Source: Chloroflexota bacterium (GTDB taxonomy: Bacteria > Chloroflexota > Dehalococcoidia > Tepidiformales > Tepidiformaceae). From it: a DNA stretch of 64,000 nt. The stretch is from positions 18,267 to 82,266 of the forward strand of contig JAPOQN010000030.1 in assembly GCA_026710655.1 (NCBI GenBank), in the 5' to 3' direction. Of this stretch, positions 32,704 to 40,682 are shown one piece after another. The position numbers and the translations under genes are program-made. The notes beneath the pieces are model-generated. The model was not told the DNA's origin, did no database searches, and saw nothing but the letters and a program-made list of their open reading frames with translations. Within the stretch, counting starts at the first letter, position 1, and the number at the start of each line of letters is the position of its first letter.

Positions 32704-33876
32704 CTACGAGCGCGGCAGACCCAGCCCGCGCGTCGCGATGATGTTGCGGTTCACCTCGCTCGTGCCGCCGGCGACCGTGTAGCTCGGCCCCGCCAGCGCC
32801 CAGCGCTCCACCCGACCTTGCAGCGGGACGTACGGGCTATCCGGCTCAAGCTGCCCTTCCATCCCCAGCACGCGCATCCCCGTCTGGCCCATCTGCCGCT
32901 GGAGCTCCGTGCCGAATACCTTCGAGATTGACGCCTCGTAGTTCGGGTTGAGCCCCTCGCTCTGCATCTGCGCAACGCGGTAGCAGAGCCAGCGCCCCAG
33001 CTCGAAGTCGATCGAGCGCGAGGCGAGTTCGTGGCGGATGTGGTGCGGCGACGACCCGCCGTCGCGCTCACGCACGTAGTCGATGAGCGCCTCCAGCGTC
33101 GAGCGCGTCATCACGATCCGGTTGATGGAGCTGCGCTCCTGGTCGAGCGTGGCCGCGGCCACGTACCAGCCCCGGTTCTCCTCGCCGATGCGGTTGTCGA
33201 TGGGGATGCGCACATCGTCGAAGAACACCTCGTTGAAGTGCGCCGCGCCCATCATGTTCACCAGCGGACGCACGCTCACACCCGGAGACGTGATATCGAG
33301 GATGAAGTAACTGATGCCGCGGTGCTTGGGCGCGTCCTGATCGGTGCGCGCCAGCAGGATTCCCCACTTCGCGCCAGTCGCCCAGCTCGTCCAGATCTTC
33401 TGCCCATTGACGACGTATTCGTCGCCATCGCGGATGGCGCTGGTCTGCAGGGAGGCCAGGTCGGAGCCCGCGCCCGGCTCGGAGAAGAGCTGGCAGAAGC
33501 GGGACGTGCCATCGCGCAGACCCGGCAGCCAGCGTTCTTGCTGCTCCTTCGTGCCCTCGTTCATGAGCGCCGGTCCGGCCAGCCACACGCCCTGGTCGTA
33601 GGCCCCGGGGGCGCCGCGAGAGCTCATCTCCTCCATGTAGACGGTCTGCGTGACGAAGTCCGCCCCGCCCCCGCCGTACTCCTTCGGCCATCCCAGCGTG
33701 AGCCAGCCGCGATCGGCCAGCTGGCCCCGGAACTGCTTCGCGAAGGCGGCCTCTTCCTCGTTCATCTCCTCGCGATCGCTGCGCATGTTCCATACATCCG
33801 ACGGAAGCTCCGCATTGAGGAACTCGCGGATCTCCTGGCGGAAGGCGGCCTGCTCGGGCGAATCGCGAAAGAGCAT
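32704..33876 (-). CDS. acyl-CoA dehydrogenase, FadE-like
   Basis: A 390-residue acyl-CoA dehydrogenase fold. Motifs: LFSEPGAGSDLASLQTSAI, NGQKIWTSWATGAKW, and the C-terminal SYTVAGGTSEVNRNIIATRGLGLPRS. The residue before G-T, normally Glu in the E-G-T-S motif, is Gly, so the standard catalytic base is missing at that position, as in FadE family heterotetramer subunits. It is the last gene of a three-gene operon with crotonase and a peroxiredoxin (gap of 7 bases from the peroxiredoxin stop). Confidence 0.88.
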   Translation of the reverse strand: MLFRDSPEQAAFRQEIREFLNAELPSDVWNMRSDREEMNEEEAAFAKQFRGQLADRGWLTLGWPKEYGGGGADFVTQTVYMEEMSSRGAPGAYDQGVWLAGPALMNEGTKEQQERWLPGLRDGTSRFCQLFSEPGAGSDLASLQTSAIRDGDEYVVNGQKIWTSWATGAKWGILLARTDQDAPKHRGISYFILDITSPGVSVRPLVNMMGAAHFNEVFFDDVRIPIDNRIGEENRGWYVAAATLDQERSSINRIVMTRSTLEALIDYVRERDGGSSPHHIRHELASRSIDFELGRWLCYRVAQMQSEGLNPNYEASISKVFGTELQRQMGQTGMRVLGMEGQLEPDSPYVPLQGRVERWALAGPSYTVAGGTSEVNRNIIATRGLGLPRS

Positions 33877-33883
33877 CGGGCCG

Positions 33884-34345
33884 CTACTCCTCGTTCAGCG
33901 CGCGCAACGCTTCGAGGGCGAACGGCGCATGCGACTCGAAGTCGCGGGGCTCCGTGTGGACGCCGCGCACGACGCCATCACTATCGATCACGAAGGTCGC
34001 ACGGTTATGAAAACCAAAGTCGTCGTTGAAGATGCCGTAGTCGGCGCCCGCCTGGTTCTTCGGGAAGTCCGAGAGCAGGGGGAACTCCAGCCCCAGCTTC
34101 TCCTGGAACTCACCGACTGCGGCGAAGGAGTCGACGCTCACGCCCAGAACCTGGGCGTTGGCCTCCGCGAACGCATCCGTGTGCGTGCGGAAGCTCACCA
34201 TCTCCGACGTTCACCCACCGGTGAAGGCGAGCGGATAGAACGCCAGGACGATGTGCTTGCCCGGGAACGAGTCGAGCGTGACCTGTTCCCGGTCCTTGTT
34301 CATCAGCGTGAACGCTGGGGCGCGGTCTCCGGGTGCTGGTGGCAT
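33884..34345 (-). CDS. AhpE-like peroxiredoxin with in-frame UGA (selenocysteine) at the peroxidatic position
   Basis: Thiol-type peroxidase of the AhpE/Prx family, 153 codons from the ATG at 34345 to the TAG at 33884-33886, the same length as Mycobacterium tuberculosis AhpE. Codon 45 (34213-34211) is TGA. It lies in the conserved motif FYPLAFTGG-U-TSEMVSF, where AhpE-type proteins have the peroxidatic Cys (Cys45 in M. tuberculosis AhpE). Reading through gives a full family match: upstream APAFTLMNKDREQVTL and AFYPLAFTG, downstream LEFPLLSDF, AYGIF-like ADYGIFND and RATFVIDSDG. The protein has no Cys at all. AAGGAG precedes the ATG. I read this as a selenoprotein; the alternative is a point nonsense mutation. 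Normal ORF calling gives a 105-residue fragment starting at Met 49. Confidence 0.82.
34161..34194 (-). promoter_or_regulatory. hairpin 16 bases after the UGA, SECIS-like candidate
   Basis: On the mRNA, GCTTCCGC pairs with GCGGAGGC (8 bp, one G-U); stacked inside, ACGCA pairs with TGCGT (5 bp) with a two-base bulge (TC) on the 3' side and a six-base apical loop CACGGA. The loop is 29 bases after the UGA, within the spacing known for bacterial SECIS elements. The loop lacks the usual early G/GU, so the match is structural, not sequence-based. A smaller stem CGGAG/TTCCG with GGTG in its loop lies closer to the UGA. Confidence 0.45.
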
Positions 34346-34363
34346 GAGGCTTCTCCTTGTTTG

Positions 34364-35170
34364 CTAGTAGCCCTTGAAGTTGGGTTCGCGCTTCTCCGTG
34401 AAGGCGCGTGGACCCTCATTCGCGTCCTCCGTGGACTGCGCGAGGGTCATCGCCATCTGGGCGAAGTCGAGGTGTTCGTCGAAGGTGAGGTTGGCCGAGC
34501 GGGTGACGAGCTTCTTCGCAAGCTGGATGGCCGTCGCGGGCCCGTTCGCCAGCTTCAGGGCGAACTCGCGGGTGTGGTTCATCAGCTCCTCGGGCGGGTG
34601 GACGGAGGTCACATACCCGATTCGCAACGCCTCCTGGGCGTCGATCAGCTCGCCGCTCCAGATTAGCTCCAGCGCCTTTGCCGAACCCACGATGCGGGGC
34701 AGCGTCCAGGCGCCGCCGTCGCCCGGGATGAGTCCCATGCGGACGTAGCCCATGCCGAAACGCGCCCGCTCGCTGGCGAAACGGATATCGGCCATCGAGG
34801 CCATGTCCATGCCCGCCCCCACGGCCGCCCCGTTGACCGCCGCGATGTACGGCTTTTCCAGCTGGACCAGCGCCCTCGGGATGTGGTGGACGCTGTTGCG
34901 CAGGCTGTGGCGCCGCTCGGCGACACTCTCCTCCGACTGCAGCACTCCCTCACCGGCAGTCTCGTGCGCGACGTCCATGCCGCTGCAGACCCCGCGGCCC
35001 GCACCCGTCAGGATGATGACGCGTACGTCGCGATCGGCGTCCGAGCGCTCGATGGCATCCCGCCACTCGCTCAGCATCAGGTTGTCGAAGGCGTTGAGCC
35101 GCTCGGGGCGGCTGAGCGTGATGGTCGCGATGCCATCCGCCACGTCGTACTGGATGTGTTCGTAGTCCAC
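34364..35170 (-). CDS. enoyl-CoA hydratase/isomerase family protein
   Basis: Crotonase-fold enzyme of 268 residues from the GTG at 35170. The first oxyanion-hole segment is GAGRGVCSGMDV and the second is VNGAAVGAGMDMASMADIRFAS; GYVRMGLIPGDGGAWTLPRIVG is the usual active-site region, where one of the two catalytic Glu residues of true hydratases appears replaced by Asp/Gly (PGDGG), so isomerase or other crotonase chemistry is possible. First gene of an operon with the UGA-containing peroxiredoxin (18-base gap) and an acyl-CoA dehydrogenase. Confidence 0.88.
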   Translation of the reverse strand: MDYEHIQYDVADGIATITLSRPERLNAFDNLMLSEWRDAIERSDADRDVRVIILTGAGRGVCSGMDVAHETAGEGVLQSEESVAERRHSLRNSVHHIPRALVQLEKPYIAAVNGAAVGAGMDMASMADIRFASERARFGMGYVRMGLIPGDGGAWTLPRIVGSAKALELIWSGELIDAQEALRIGYVTSVHPPEELMNHTREFALKLANGPATAIQLAKKLVTRSANLTFDEHLDFAQMAMTLAQSTEDANEGPRAFTEKREPNFKGY

Positions 35171-35177
35171 GGCGGCG

Positions 35178-35183
35178 ATTGTA
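35178..35183 (-). promoter_or_regulatory. -10 box (TACAAT) of the crotonase-peroxiredoxin operon
   Basis: TACAAT on the minus strand is seven bases before the GTG of the crotonase gene, consistent with a leaderless transcript for this three-gene operon. Confidence 0.5.
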
Positions 35184-35253
35184 CGCAGGGGCACGCTAGC
35201 TGGCTCGCTGGGAGGTTCGAGGTACGCTCACGCCCACCGGAGGCTACTTCCCG

Positions 35254-36018
35254 ATGCCCAGCGACAGCGACATTCGGCGCCAACTCGAACCGTGGGGCGC
35301 CGCCGAGGTCGACTCCGAGGTCAGCGGCCTCCGCAATAGCGTCTGGAGCATCCGCCTGCATGGCGAGCGCCACGTCGCGCGCGTCAGCCCTCGCAGCGCT
35401 TCCGTCCTTGAGTGGGAACTGGACCTCCTCGAGAAACTCGCCGGTCACGGTTTCACTGTTCCTGCCCCCGTCCCCACGGCTTCGGGCGCCCGCCACCTCG
35501 ATGGGCTGGTGGTCTTCACGTTCGTCGAGGGACGAGAACCCGAGGGACCGCGTGACTGGCAGCTGGTCGGCGAGGAGTTGCACCGCCTGCACGAGCTCAC
35601 TCCGGGGTGGTCGCAGCGCCCGGGCTTCCGCACGAGCCGCGATCTGGTAACGGCCAACACCGGCGGCGACGCCGACATGTCCCTCCTGCCGCGGGCCGAC
35701 GCAGAACTGTGCCGCCGGGCCTGGAGCAAGCTCCCCGACACCCACGAGTGCGTCGTCCACGGCGACCCCTCGCCCACCAACATCCTGATCGACGGCGACA
35801 CCGTCGGGCTCATCGACTGGGACGAGGCTCGCGTCGACTCCCCACTCCTCGACCTCGGAGCGCTGCCGGATGCCGAGACCGCGGGGTTGTCTCTCGATGA
35901 CTTCCGCCGCGCGCAGCGGGCGTCCGTCGCCTGGGAGGTGGCGGTCTGCTGGCAGCTCGAGTCCGACTACACGCGGCGCAGGCTGCGGGAGTTGCGGGCG
36001 TTCAGCGACTCGCCGTAG
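35254..36018 (+). CDS. aminoglycoside phosphotransferase (APH) family kinase
   Basis: A 254-residue kinase-like protein. The catalytic loop is VVHGDPSPTNILID and the metal-binding loop is GLIDWDEARVDSPLLDLG. The N-lobe is short. Such proteins phosphorylate small molecules (amino sugars, choline, homoserine); no specificity can be read here. GGAGGC precedes the ATG; a TACGCT -10-like hexamer is at 35223. Confidence 0.87.
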   Translation: MPSDSDIRRQLEPWGAAEVDSEVSGLRNSVWSIRLHGERHVARVSPRSASVLEWELDLLEKLAGHGFTVPAPVPTASGARHLDGLVVFTFVEGREPEGPRDWQLVGEELHRLHELTPGWSQRPGFRTSRDLVTANTGGDADMSLLPRADAELCRRAWSKLPDTHECVVHGDPSPTNILIDGDTVGLIDWDEARVDSPLLDLGALPDAETAGLSLDDFRRAQRASVAWEVAVCWQLESDYTRRRLRELRAFSDSP

Positions 36019-36029
36019 TACGGGAAAAC

Positions 36030-36062
36030 ATACGTATACGTGTGTACAATACGTATACGTGT
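36030..36062. promoter_or_regulatory. twin palindromic operators overlapping the TA promoter
   Basis: The 14-base sequence ATACGTATACGTGT occurs twice, at 36030-36043 and 36049-36062, with a 19-base period. Each copy contains the perfect palindrome ACGTATACGT. TACAAT (36045-36050), a good -10, is between the two palindromes. This is the expected layout of an RHH-antitoxin autoregulation site; the antitoxin ATG follows at 36078. Confidence 0.65.
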
Positions 36063-36077
36063 AGGAAGGGCAGCGTC

Positions 36078-36437
36078 ATGCAGACCAAGACCAAGCTCAC
36101 CGTCACCATCGACTCTGAGGTGCTCCCCCGCGCCAAGGAGTACGCCCGCGCCCACGGCGTCTCTCTCTCCGCACTCATCGAAGACGCCCTGCGGGAAGCC
36201 CTGGCGGCCGAGCAGAGCACCACCGACGAGGTGGATTGGGAGAGGGCGGACACCCGGACAACTGCCATCGTCGCTCGACTGGATGAGGAAACAGAAGAAG
36301 AACGACAGGCTCGCCTGAGAGATGGAACCCTGCCGATCGGGACGCGCCTTCTCGGTCAGGCCAAACCAGACAAGCCCCTGACGGACGAAGAGCTGGACGA
36401 CCTGCGGTATGACTACCTCCAGGAGAAGTATGGCTAG
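36078..36437 (+). CDS. ribbon-helix-helix antitoxin (DUF6364-like)
   Basis: A 119-residue protein. The N-terminal RHH unit is KTKLTVTIDSEVLPRAKEYARAHGVSLSALIEDALREAL, followed by an acidic tail with the LTDEELDDLRYDYLQEKYG end. It starts at ATG 36078 after AGGAAGGG. It overlaps the PIN toxin by eight bases. Long-tailed RHH proteins of this kind act as antitoxins for PIN toxins. Confidence 0.83.
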   Translation: MQTKTKLTVTIDSEVLPRAKEYARAHGVSLSALIEDALREALAAEQSTTDEVDWERADTRTTAIVARLDEETEEERQARLRDGTLPIGTRLLGQAKPDKPLTDEELDDLRYDYLQEKYG

Positions 36438-36846
36438 GTGGCTTGTCGATTCGGACGTGCTCATCGACATTGCCCTCGACCGTGAACCCCACGTGGACTT
36501 GTCTCGCGAAGCAATCGACCTGCTTCAACAGGAGAGGCAGCAACTCTTCATCGCATGGCACACCGCTTCCAACGTCTTCTACAACGTCAGGCGGCAGGCC
36601 AACCCGCCGGTGGCGCGAGCCTTCATCACGAGCCTGCTCGACTTCGCCGAAGTCGCCCCAACGACCACCGACAACCTCCGCTACGCCCTCGAACTTCTCA
36701 TGCCCGACTTCGAGGACGCGATGCAGGTTGCCGCCGCGCGCGCCTGCGACGCGCAATTCATCATCACCCGGAACGTCCGGGACTTCGGCCGCTCGCCCAT
36801 CCCTGTCCTCACACCCGCCGACGCCCTCGCGGAACTGTCCCGCTGA
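36430..36846 (+). CDS. PIN-domain toxin
   Basis: A 138-residue PIN RNase. Acidic site residues: D7 in WLVDSDVLIDIALDRE, the Asp/Glu of the middle helix, and Asp in PDFEDAMQVAAA and ITRNVRDF. The ATG at 36430 overlaps the antitoxin and is preceded by AGGAG, so the two are coupled. This second PIN-based TA module differs clearly from the VapC at 27895. Confidence 0.85.
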   Translation: MARWLVDSDVLIDIALDREPHVDLSREAIDLLQQERQQLFIAWHTASNVFYNVRRQANPPVARAFITSLLDFAEVAPTTTDNLRYALELLMPDFEDAMQVAAARACDAQFIITRNVRDFGRSPIPVLTPADALAELSR

Positions 36847-36855
36847 GGGTCGCGC

Positions 36856-36861
36856 TACACT
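36856..36861 (+). promoter_or_regulatory. -10 box (TACACT) placed for leaderless uvrC
   Basis: TACACT is followed by six bases and the GTG of uvrC at 36868. The box lies 10 bases after the PIN toxin stop. Confidence 0.5.
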
Positions 36862-36867
36862 AGCCTC

Positions 36868-38739
36868 GTGGTCGCAGCCGCCCTTCCCGACCGGCTTCGC
36901 AAGCAGCTCGAGGCGCTCCCCGCGAGGCCTGGCGTCTACCTCATGCGCAACGCCAAGGGCGAGGTCATTTACGTGGGCAAGGCCGCCCGCCTCAAAGACC
37001 GCGTTCGCTCCTACTTCGGCTCCCCCCGCAGCCTCGAGCCGAAGACCCGCGCCCTCCGCGCCGAAATCGAGGACTTCGAGTACATCATCTGCGCCAACGC
37101 GGGCGAGGCGCTCATCCTCGAAGCCACGCTGATCAAGCGGCACCAGCCCCTCTTCAACATCCGGTTGAAGGATGACAAGCGCTACCCCTACCTGAAGATC
37201 GACGTGCAGAATCCCTGGCCGCGCGTCTACATCACCCGGCGCATCGAAAAGGACGGGGCGCGCTACTTCGGGCCCTACGCGAGCGCCGGCTCCGTACGCG
37301 CCAGCCTCGACCTGCTGAAGAAGCTCTTTCCCTACCGCTCCTGCACGAAGGAGATCACGGGCAAGGACCCGCGCCCCTGTCTCGACTACTACATCAAGCG
37401 CTGCATCGCGCCCTGCACCGCCTACTGCACCGACGCCGAGTACGCCGAGGTCATCGACCAGATCATCCTCTTCCTTGAGGGGAAGGCGTCGGCGGTGCTC
37501 AACCGGCTGGACGAGCAGATGAACGCCGCCGCCGAGGCGCTCGACTACGAACGCGCGGCCATGCTGCGCGACCAGGTCCGCGCCATCGAGCGCACCGTCG
37601 AGCGCCAGATGCTCTCGACCACGAAGAAGGAGGACCTCGACGTCTACGGCCTCGCCCGCGAGGGTGACCGCGCCTGCGTCCAGGTGTTCTTCGTGCGTGG
37701 CACCCAGATGACGGGCCGCGACCACTTCGTGCTGGAGGGTGTCACGGGCGAGTCCGACGAGGCCGTGCTCGGCAGCCTCCTCCAGCAGTACTACGAGAGC
37801 GCGCAGTCGATCCCGAAGCTCGTGGTCGCACCCGTGGAGCCGGCCAATCGTGCTGATCTGGAGGCCATGCTGACGGAGAAGCGCGGGGCAAACGTCGAGA
37901 TCCGGGTGGCGCAGAGGGGCGAGAAGCGCCAGTTGCTCGAGATGGCCCGCGAGAACGCTGCCGAGGCGCTCGACAACCTCAAGGTGCGCTGGCTCAGCGA
38001 CCGGACGAAAACCGGTACCGCCCTCGAGGAGCTGCGCGAGGAGCTCGCCCTGCCGGAGGTCCCCCACCGCATCGAGTGCTACGACAACTCCAACCTCCAG
38101 GGCGCGAGCCCTGTCTCCAGCATGGTCGTCTTTCAGGACGGGCAGCCCACCCCCCGCCAGTACCGCAAGTTCCGCATCAAGACCGTCGAGGGCGCGGACG
38201 ACTTCGCCACCATGCAGGAGGTGCTCCGCCGGCGCTTCAAGCGCGCCGCCAAACGCATCGAGCAGCAGACGCTCGAAGGGGGCGAGACCGCCCCGCAGGA
38301 CGACGACAGCTGGGACCTGCCCGACCTCGTCATTGTCGACGGGGGCAAGGGCCAGTTGAGCGCGGCCGTCGAGGTGATGCGCGAGCTTGGGGTGTACGAC
38401 ATCCCCACCTTCGGGCTCGCGAAGCGCCACGAAGAACTGTTCGCGCCCGACGAGGAAGCGCCCATCATCCTGCCGCGCGGATCGGAAGCGCTCTACCTCG
38501 TGCAGCGAGTCCGCGACGAGGCCCACCGCTTCGCCATCACCTACCACCGCCAGGTTCGCCGCAAGGCCGCCACCGCCAGCGTCCTCGACACGATTCCCGG
38601 CGTAGGCCCCAAGCGGAAGCGCGCCCTCCTGCGCAAGTTCGGCTCCCTGAAGGCCGTGCGCGAGGCGGGCATCGACGAGATCGCCAGCACGGCCGGCTAC
38701 ACCCGCTCCCTCGCGGAGAAGGTCAAGGAGTACGTCTAG
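36868..38739 (+). CDS. uvrC: excinuclease ABC subunit C
   Basis: Dual-incision nuclease of nucleotide excision repair, 623 residues. N-terminal GIY-YIG domain: ALPARPGVYLMRNAKGEVIYVGKAARLKDRVRSYF; a Cys-rich stretch (SCTKEITGKDPRPCLDYYIKRCIAPC) as in iron-sulfur UvrC proteins; UVR motif; RNase-H-like domain with YDNSNLQGASPVSSMVVF and the DIVDGGKGQLSAA segment; and a C-terminal helix-hairpin-helix pair (IPGVGPKRKRALLRKFGSLKAV). Confidence 0.97.
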   Translation: MVAAALPDRLRKQLEALPARPGVYLMRNAKGEVIYVGKAARLKDRVRSYFGSPRSLEPKTRALRAEIEDFEYIICANAGEALILEATLIKRHQPLFNIRLKDDKRYPYLKIDVQNPWPRVYITRRIEKDGARYFGPYASAGSVRASLDLLKKLFPYRSCTKEITGKDPRPCLDYYIKRCIAPCTAYCTDAEYAEVIDQIILFLEGKASAVLNRLDEQMNAAAEALDYERAAMLRDQVRAIERTVERQMLSTTKKEDLDVYGLAREGDRACVQVFFVRGTQMTGRDHFVLEGVTGESDEAVLGSLLQQYYESAQSIPKLVVAPVEPANRADLEAMLTEKRGANVEIRVAQRGEKRQLLEMARENAAEALDNLKVRWLSDRTKTGTALEELREELALPEVPHRIECYDNSNLQGASPVSSMVVFQDGQPTPRQYRKFRIKTVEGADDFATMQEVLRRRFKRAAKRIEQQTLEGGETAPQDDDSWDLPDLVIVDGGKGQLSAAVEVMRELGVYDIPTFGLAKRHEELFAPDEEAPIILPRGSEALYLVQRVRDEAHRFAITYHRQVRRKAATASVLDTIPGVGPKRKRALLRKFGSLKAVREAGIDEIASTAGYTRSLAEKVKEYV

Positions 38740-38741
38740 CC

Positions 38742-40682
38742 GTGGCTGAGACGCACGCTGGCGTCCTCGGCGTGGACGTGGGCGGCACATTCACCGACTT
38801 CGTCGCCATCGAGGAGAGCGGCATCCGCACATGGAAGCGCCTCTCGACGCCGTCCGCCCCGGAAGAGGCGGTCCTTGCCGGAGCGGGAGAGCTCTCCGCA
38901 GGGCGGTTGGCGCACGGCAGCACGGTCGCGACCAACGCCCTCCTCGAACGCCGCGGCCCCCGCACCGTGCTCGTCACCACCGAGGGCTTCCGCGACCTGC
39001 TCGTCATCCGCCGGCAGGAGCGCCCCGCCCTCTACGACCTCGAACCTCGCCGCCGTCCCCACGTAGTCGCCCGTGGCGACGTCATCACCGTGCGGGAGCG
39101 GGTGGAGGCAAACGGGGAGGTCGTGACCCCACTCGACGATGCCGAAGTCGCGCGCGTCGTCGATGAAGCCCGGGCGCTCGGAGCTGAGACGGTCGCCATC
39201 TGCCTGCTCTTCTCCTACCTGCGACCGGAGCACGAGGCTCGGCTCGCGGCGGCGCTGCGGGACGCCGGATTCGCCGTCAGCGCCTCGCACGAGGTATTGC
39301 CCGAGCACCGCGAGTACGAGCGAGCAAGCACCACCGCCATCAACGCCTTCCTCCAGCCCTCAGTCCGCCGCTACCTCGGTGGCATCGACGAACGCTCCGC
39401 CCACCTGCGCGTCATGCACTCGGCGGGCGGCCTCACCGATGCTGGTTTTGCGGGCGAGCGGCCCGTCTCCATGGTCACGAGCGGACCTGCGGGCGGCGTT
39501 CTTGGCGCCCTCGCCGTCGCGAAGGCGGCGGGACACGAGCAGATCATCACGTTCGACATGGGCGGCACCAGCACCGACGTCTCGCTCTGCCCGGGGGAGC
39601 CCCGCTACCGCTCCGCCACCGAGGTCGACGGCCTCGCCATCCACACGCCGATGGTCGACATCGTGACCGTGGGGGCGGGAGGCGGCTCGATCGCACGGCT
39701 CGACACCGGGGGGGCGCTGGCGGTCGGGCCGGAGAGCGCCGGCGCCGACCCCGGTCCCGCCTGCTACGGTCGTGGCTCCCTCCCGACCGTCTCCGACGCC
39801 AACCTCGTGCTGGGACGCCTCCGGCCCGAAGCGCCCCTCGGCGGCAGCGTCATCCCCGACCTCGGACGAGCGCAGGAGGCCCTCGCGACACTGGGCGAAC
39901 CCGAGGCCGTCGCCACGGCCGTCGTCGAGGTCGCGAACGCCACCATGGCGCGCGCGCTCCGCCGCGTCAGCCTCGAACGGGGCTACGACCCGGCCGCCTT
40001 TGCGCTGGTCGCCTTTGGCGGCGCCGGGCCGTTGCACGCCTGCGAACTTGCCACCGAGCTCGGCATCTCGAGGGTGCTCGTTCCGCGCCACGCGGGCGTC
40101 CTCTCCGCTATCGGTATCGCGACAGCCCCGGAGGTCATCGAGCGTGGCCAGGGGTTGGTGCTCACACTGGGTCAGGGCGCGTCCGACCCGATCGCTACCA
40201 CTGCCACAGCCCTCAAGGAGCAGGCCGCCAAGGACCTGCGGGCGGCAGGCGGATCCCTCTCCGAACTCACGTGGGCGGCGGACGTGCGCTACCGGGGGCA
40301 GGCGCACGAGCTCCGCGTGGCCATCGAGGAGCCCGCGCCTGACGCCATCATGGAGGCATTCCACGCCGCCCACGAGCGCGAGTACGGCTTCGCGACACCC
40401 GAGCGGGCCGTCGAACTGGTCGCGCTGCGCTGCCGCGCGCAGGGCACGTCCCGCCCCATGCCTGCGACAGCCGCCGATGGCGACGCGGGCACGGACGAGC
40501 CGTCGGCCATCACCCTTGCGGGGGGCGTGCGAGCCGTTCACGCGCCCCGCAGCGCCCTGGCGGAGAACGCAACCCTCGACGGACCCGCGGTCGTAACGCA
40601 GCCAGACGCAACGACCTACATCCCCCCGGGCTGGCGCGCGGCCGTCGATGCTGCCGGGAACCTCGTGGTGACGCCATCATGA
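38742..40682 (+). CDS. hyuA: hydantoinase/oxoprolinase subunit A
   Basis: ATP-dependent N-methylhydantoinase/5-oxoprolinase-like large subunit of 646 residues. It starts with the phosphate-binding motif GVDVGGTFTDFVAIEE, has MVTSGPAGGVLGALAVAK, and ITFDMGGTSTDVSLC. The start is a GTG at 38742 two bases after the uvrC stop, so it may be co-transcribed with uvrC by chance proximity. It overlaps hyuB by four bases. Substrate (hydantoin, 5-oxoproline, acetophenone-type carboxylation) cannot be told. Confidence 0.93.
   Translation: MAETHAGVLGVDVGGTFTDFVAIEESGIRTWKRLSTPSAPEEAVLAGAGELSAGRLAHGSTVATNALLERRGPRTVLVTTEGFRDLLVIRRQERPALYDLEPRRRPHVVARGDVITVRERVEANGEVVTPLDDAEVARVVDEARALGAETVAICLLFSYLRPEHEARLAAALRDAGFAVSASHEVLPEHREYERASTTAINAFLQPSVRRYLGGIDERSAHLRVMHSAGGLTDAGFAGERPVSMVTSGPAGGVLGALAVAKAAGHEQIITFDMGGTSTDVSLCPGEPRYRSATEVDGLAIHTPMVDIVTVGAGGGSIARLDTGGALAVGPESAGADPGPACYGRGSLPTVSDANLVLGRLRPEAPLGGSVIPDLGRAQEALATLGEPEAVATAVVEVANATMARALRRVSLERGYDPAAFALVAFGGAGPLHACELATELGISRVLVPRHAGVLSAIGIATAPEVIERGQGLVLTLGQGASDPIATTATALKEQAAKDLRAAGGSLSELTWAADVRYRGQAHELRVAIEEPAPDAIMEAFHAAHEREYGFATPERAVELVALRCRAQGTSRPMPATAADGDAGTDEPSAITLAGGVRAVHAPRSALAENATLDGPAVVTQPDATTYIPPGWRAAVDAAGNLVVTPS

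Noticed and set aside
33884..34201. Short 105-residue peroxiredoxin-like gene starting at Met 49
   Set aside because: Lacks the active-site motif and first strands; the conserved sequence continues upstream through the UGA to an ATG with a good ribosome site.
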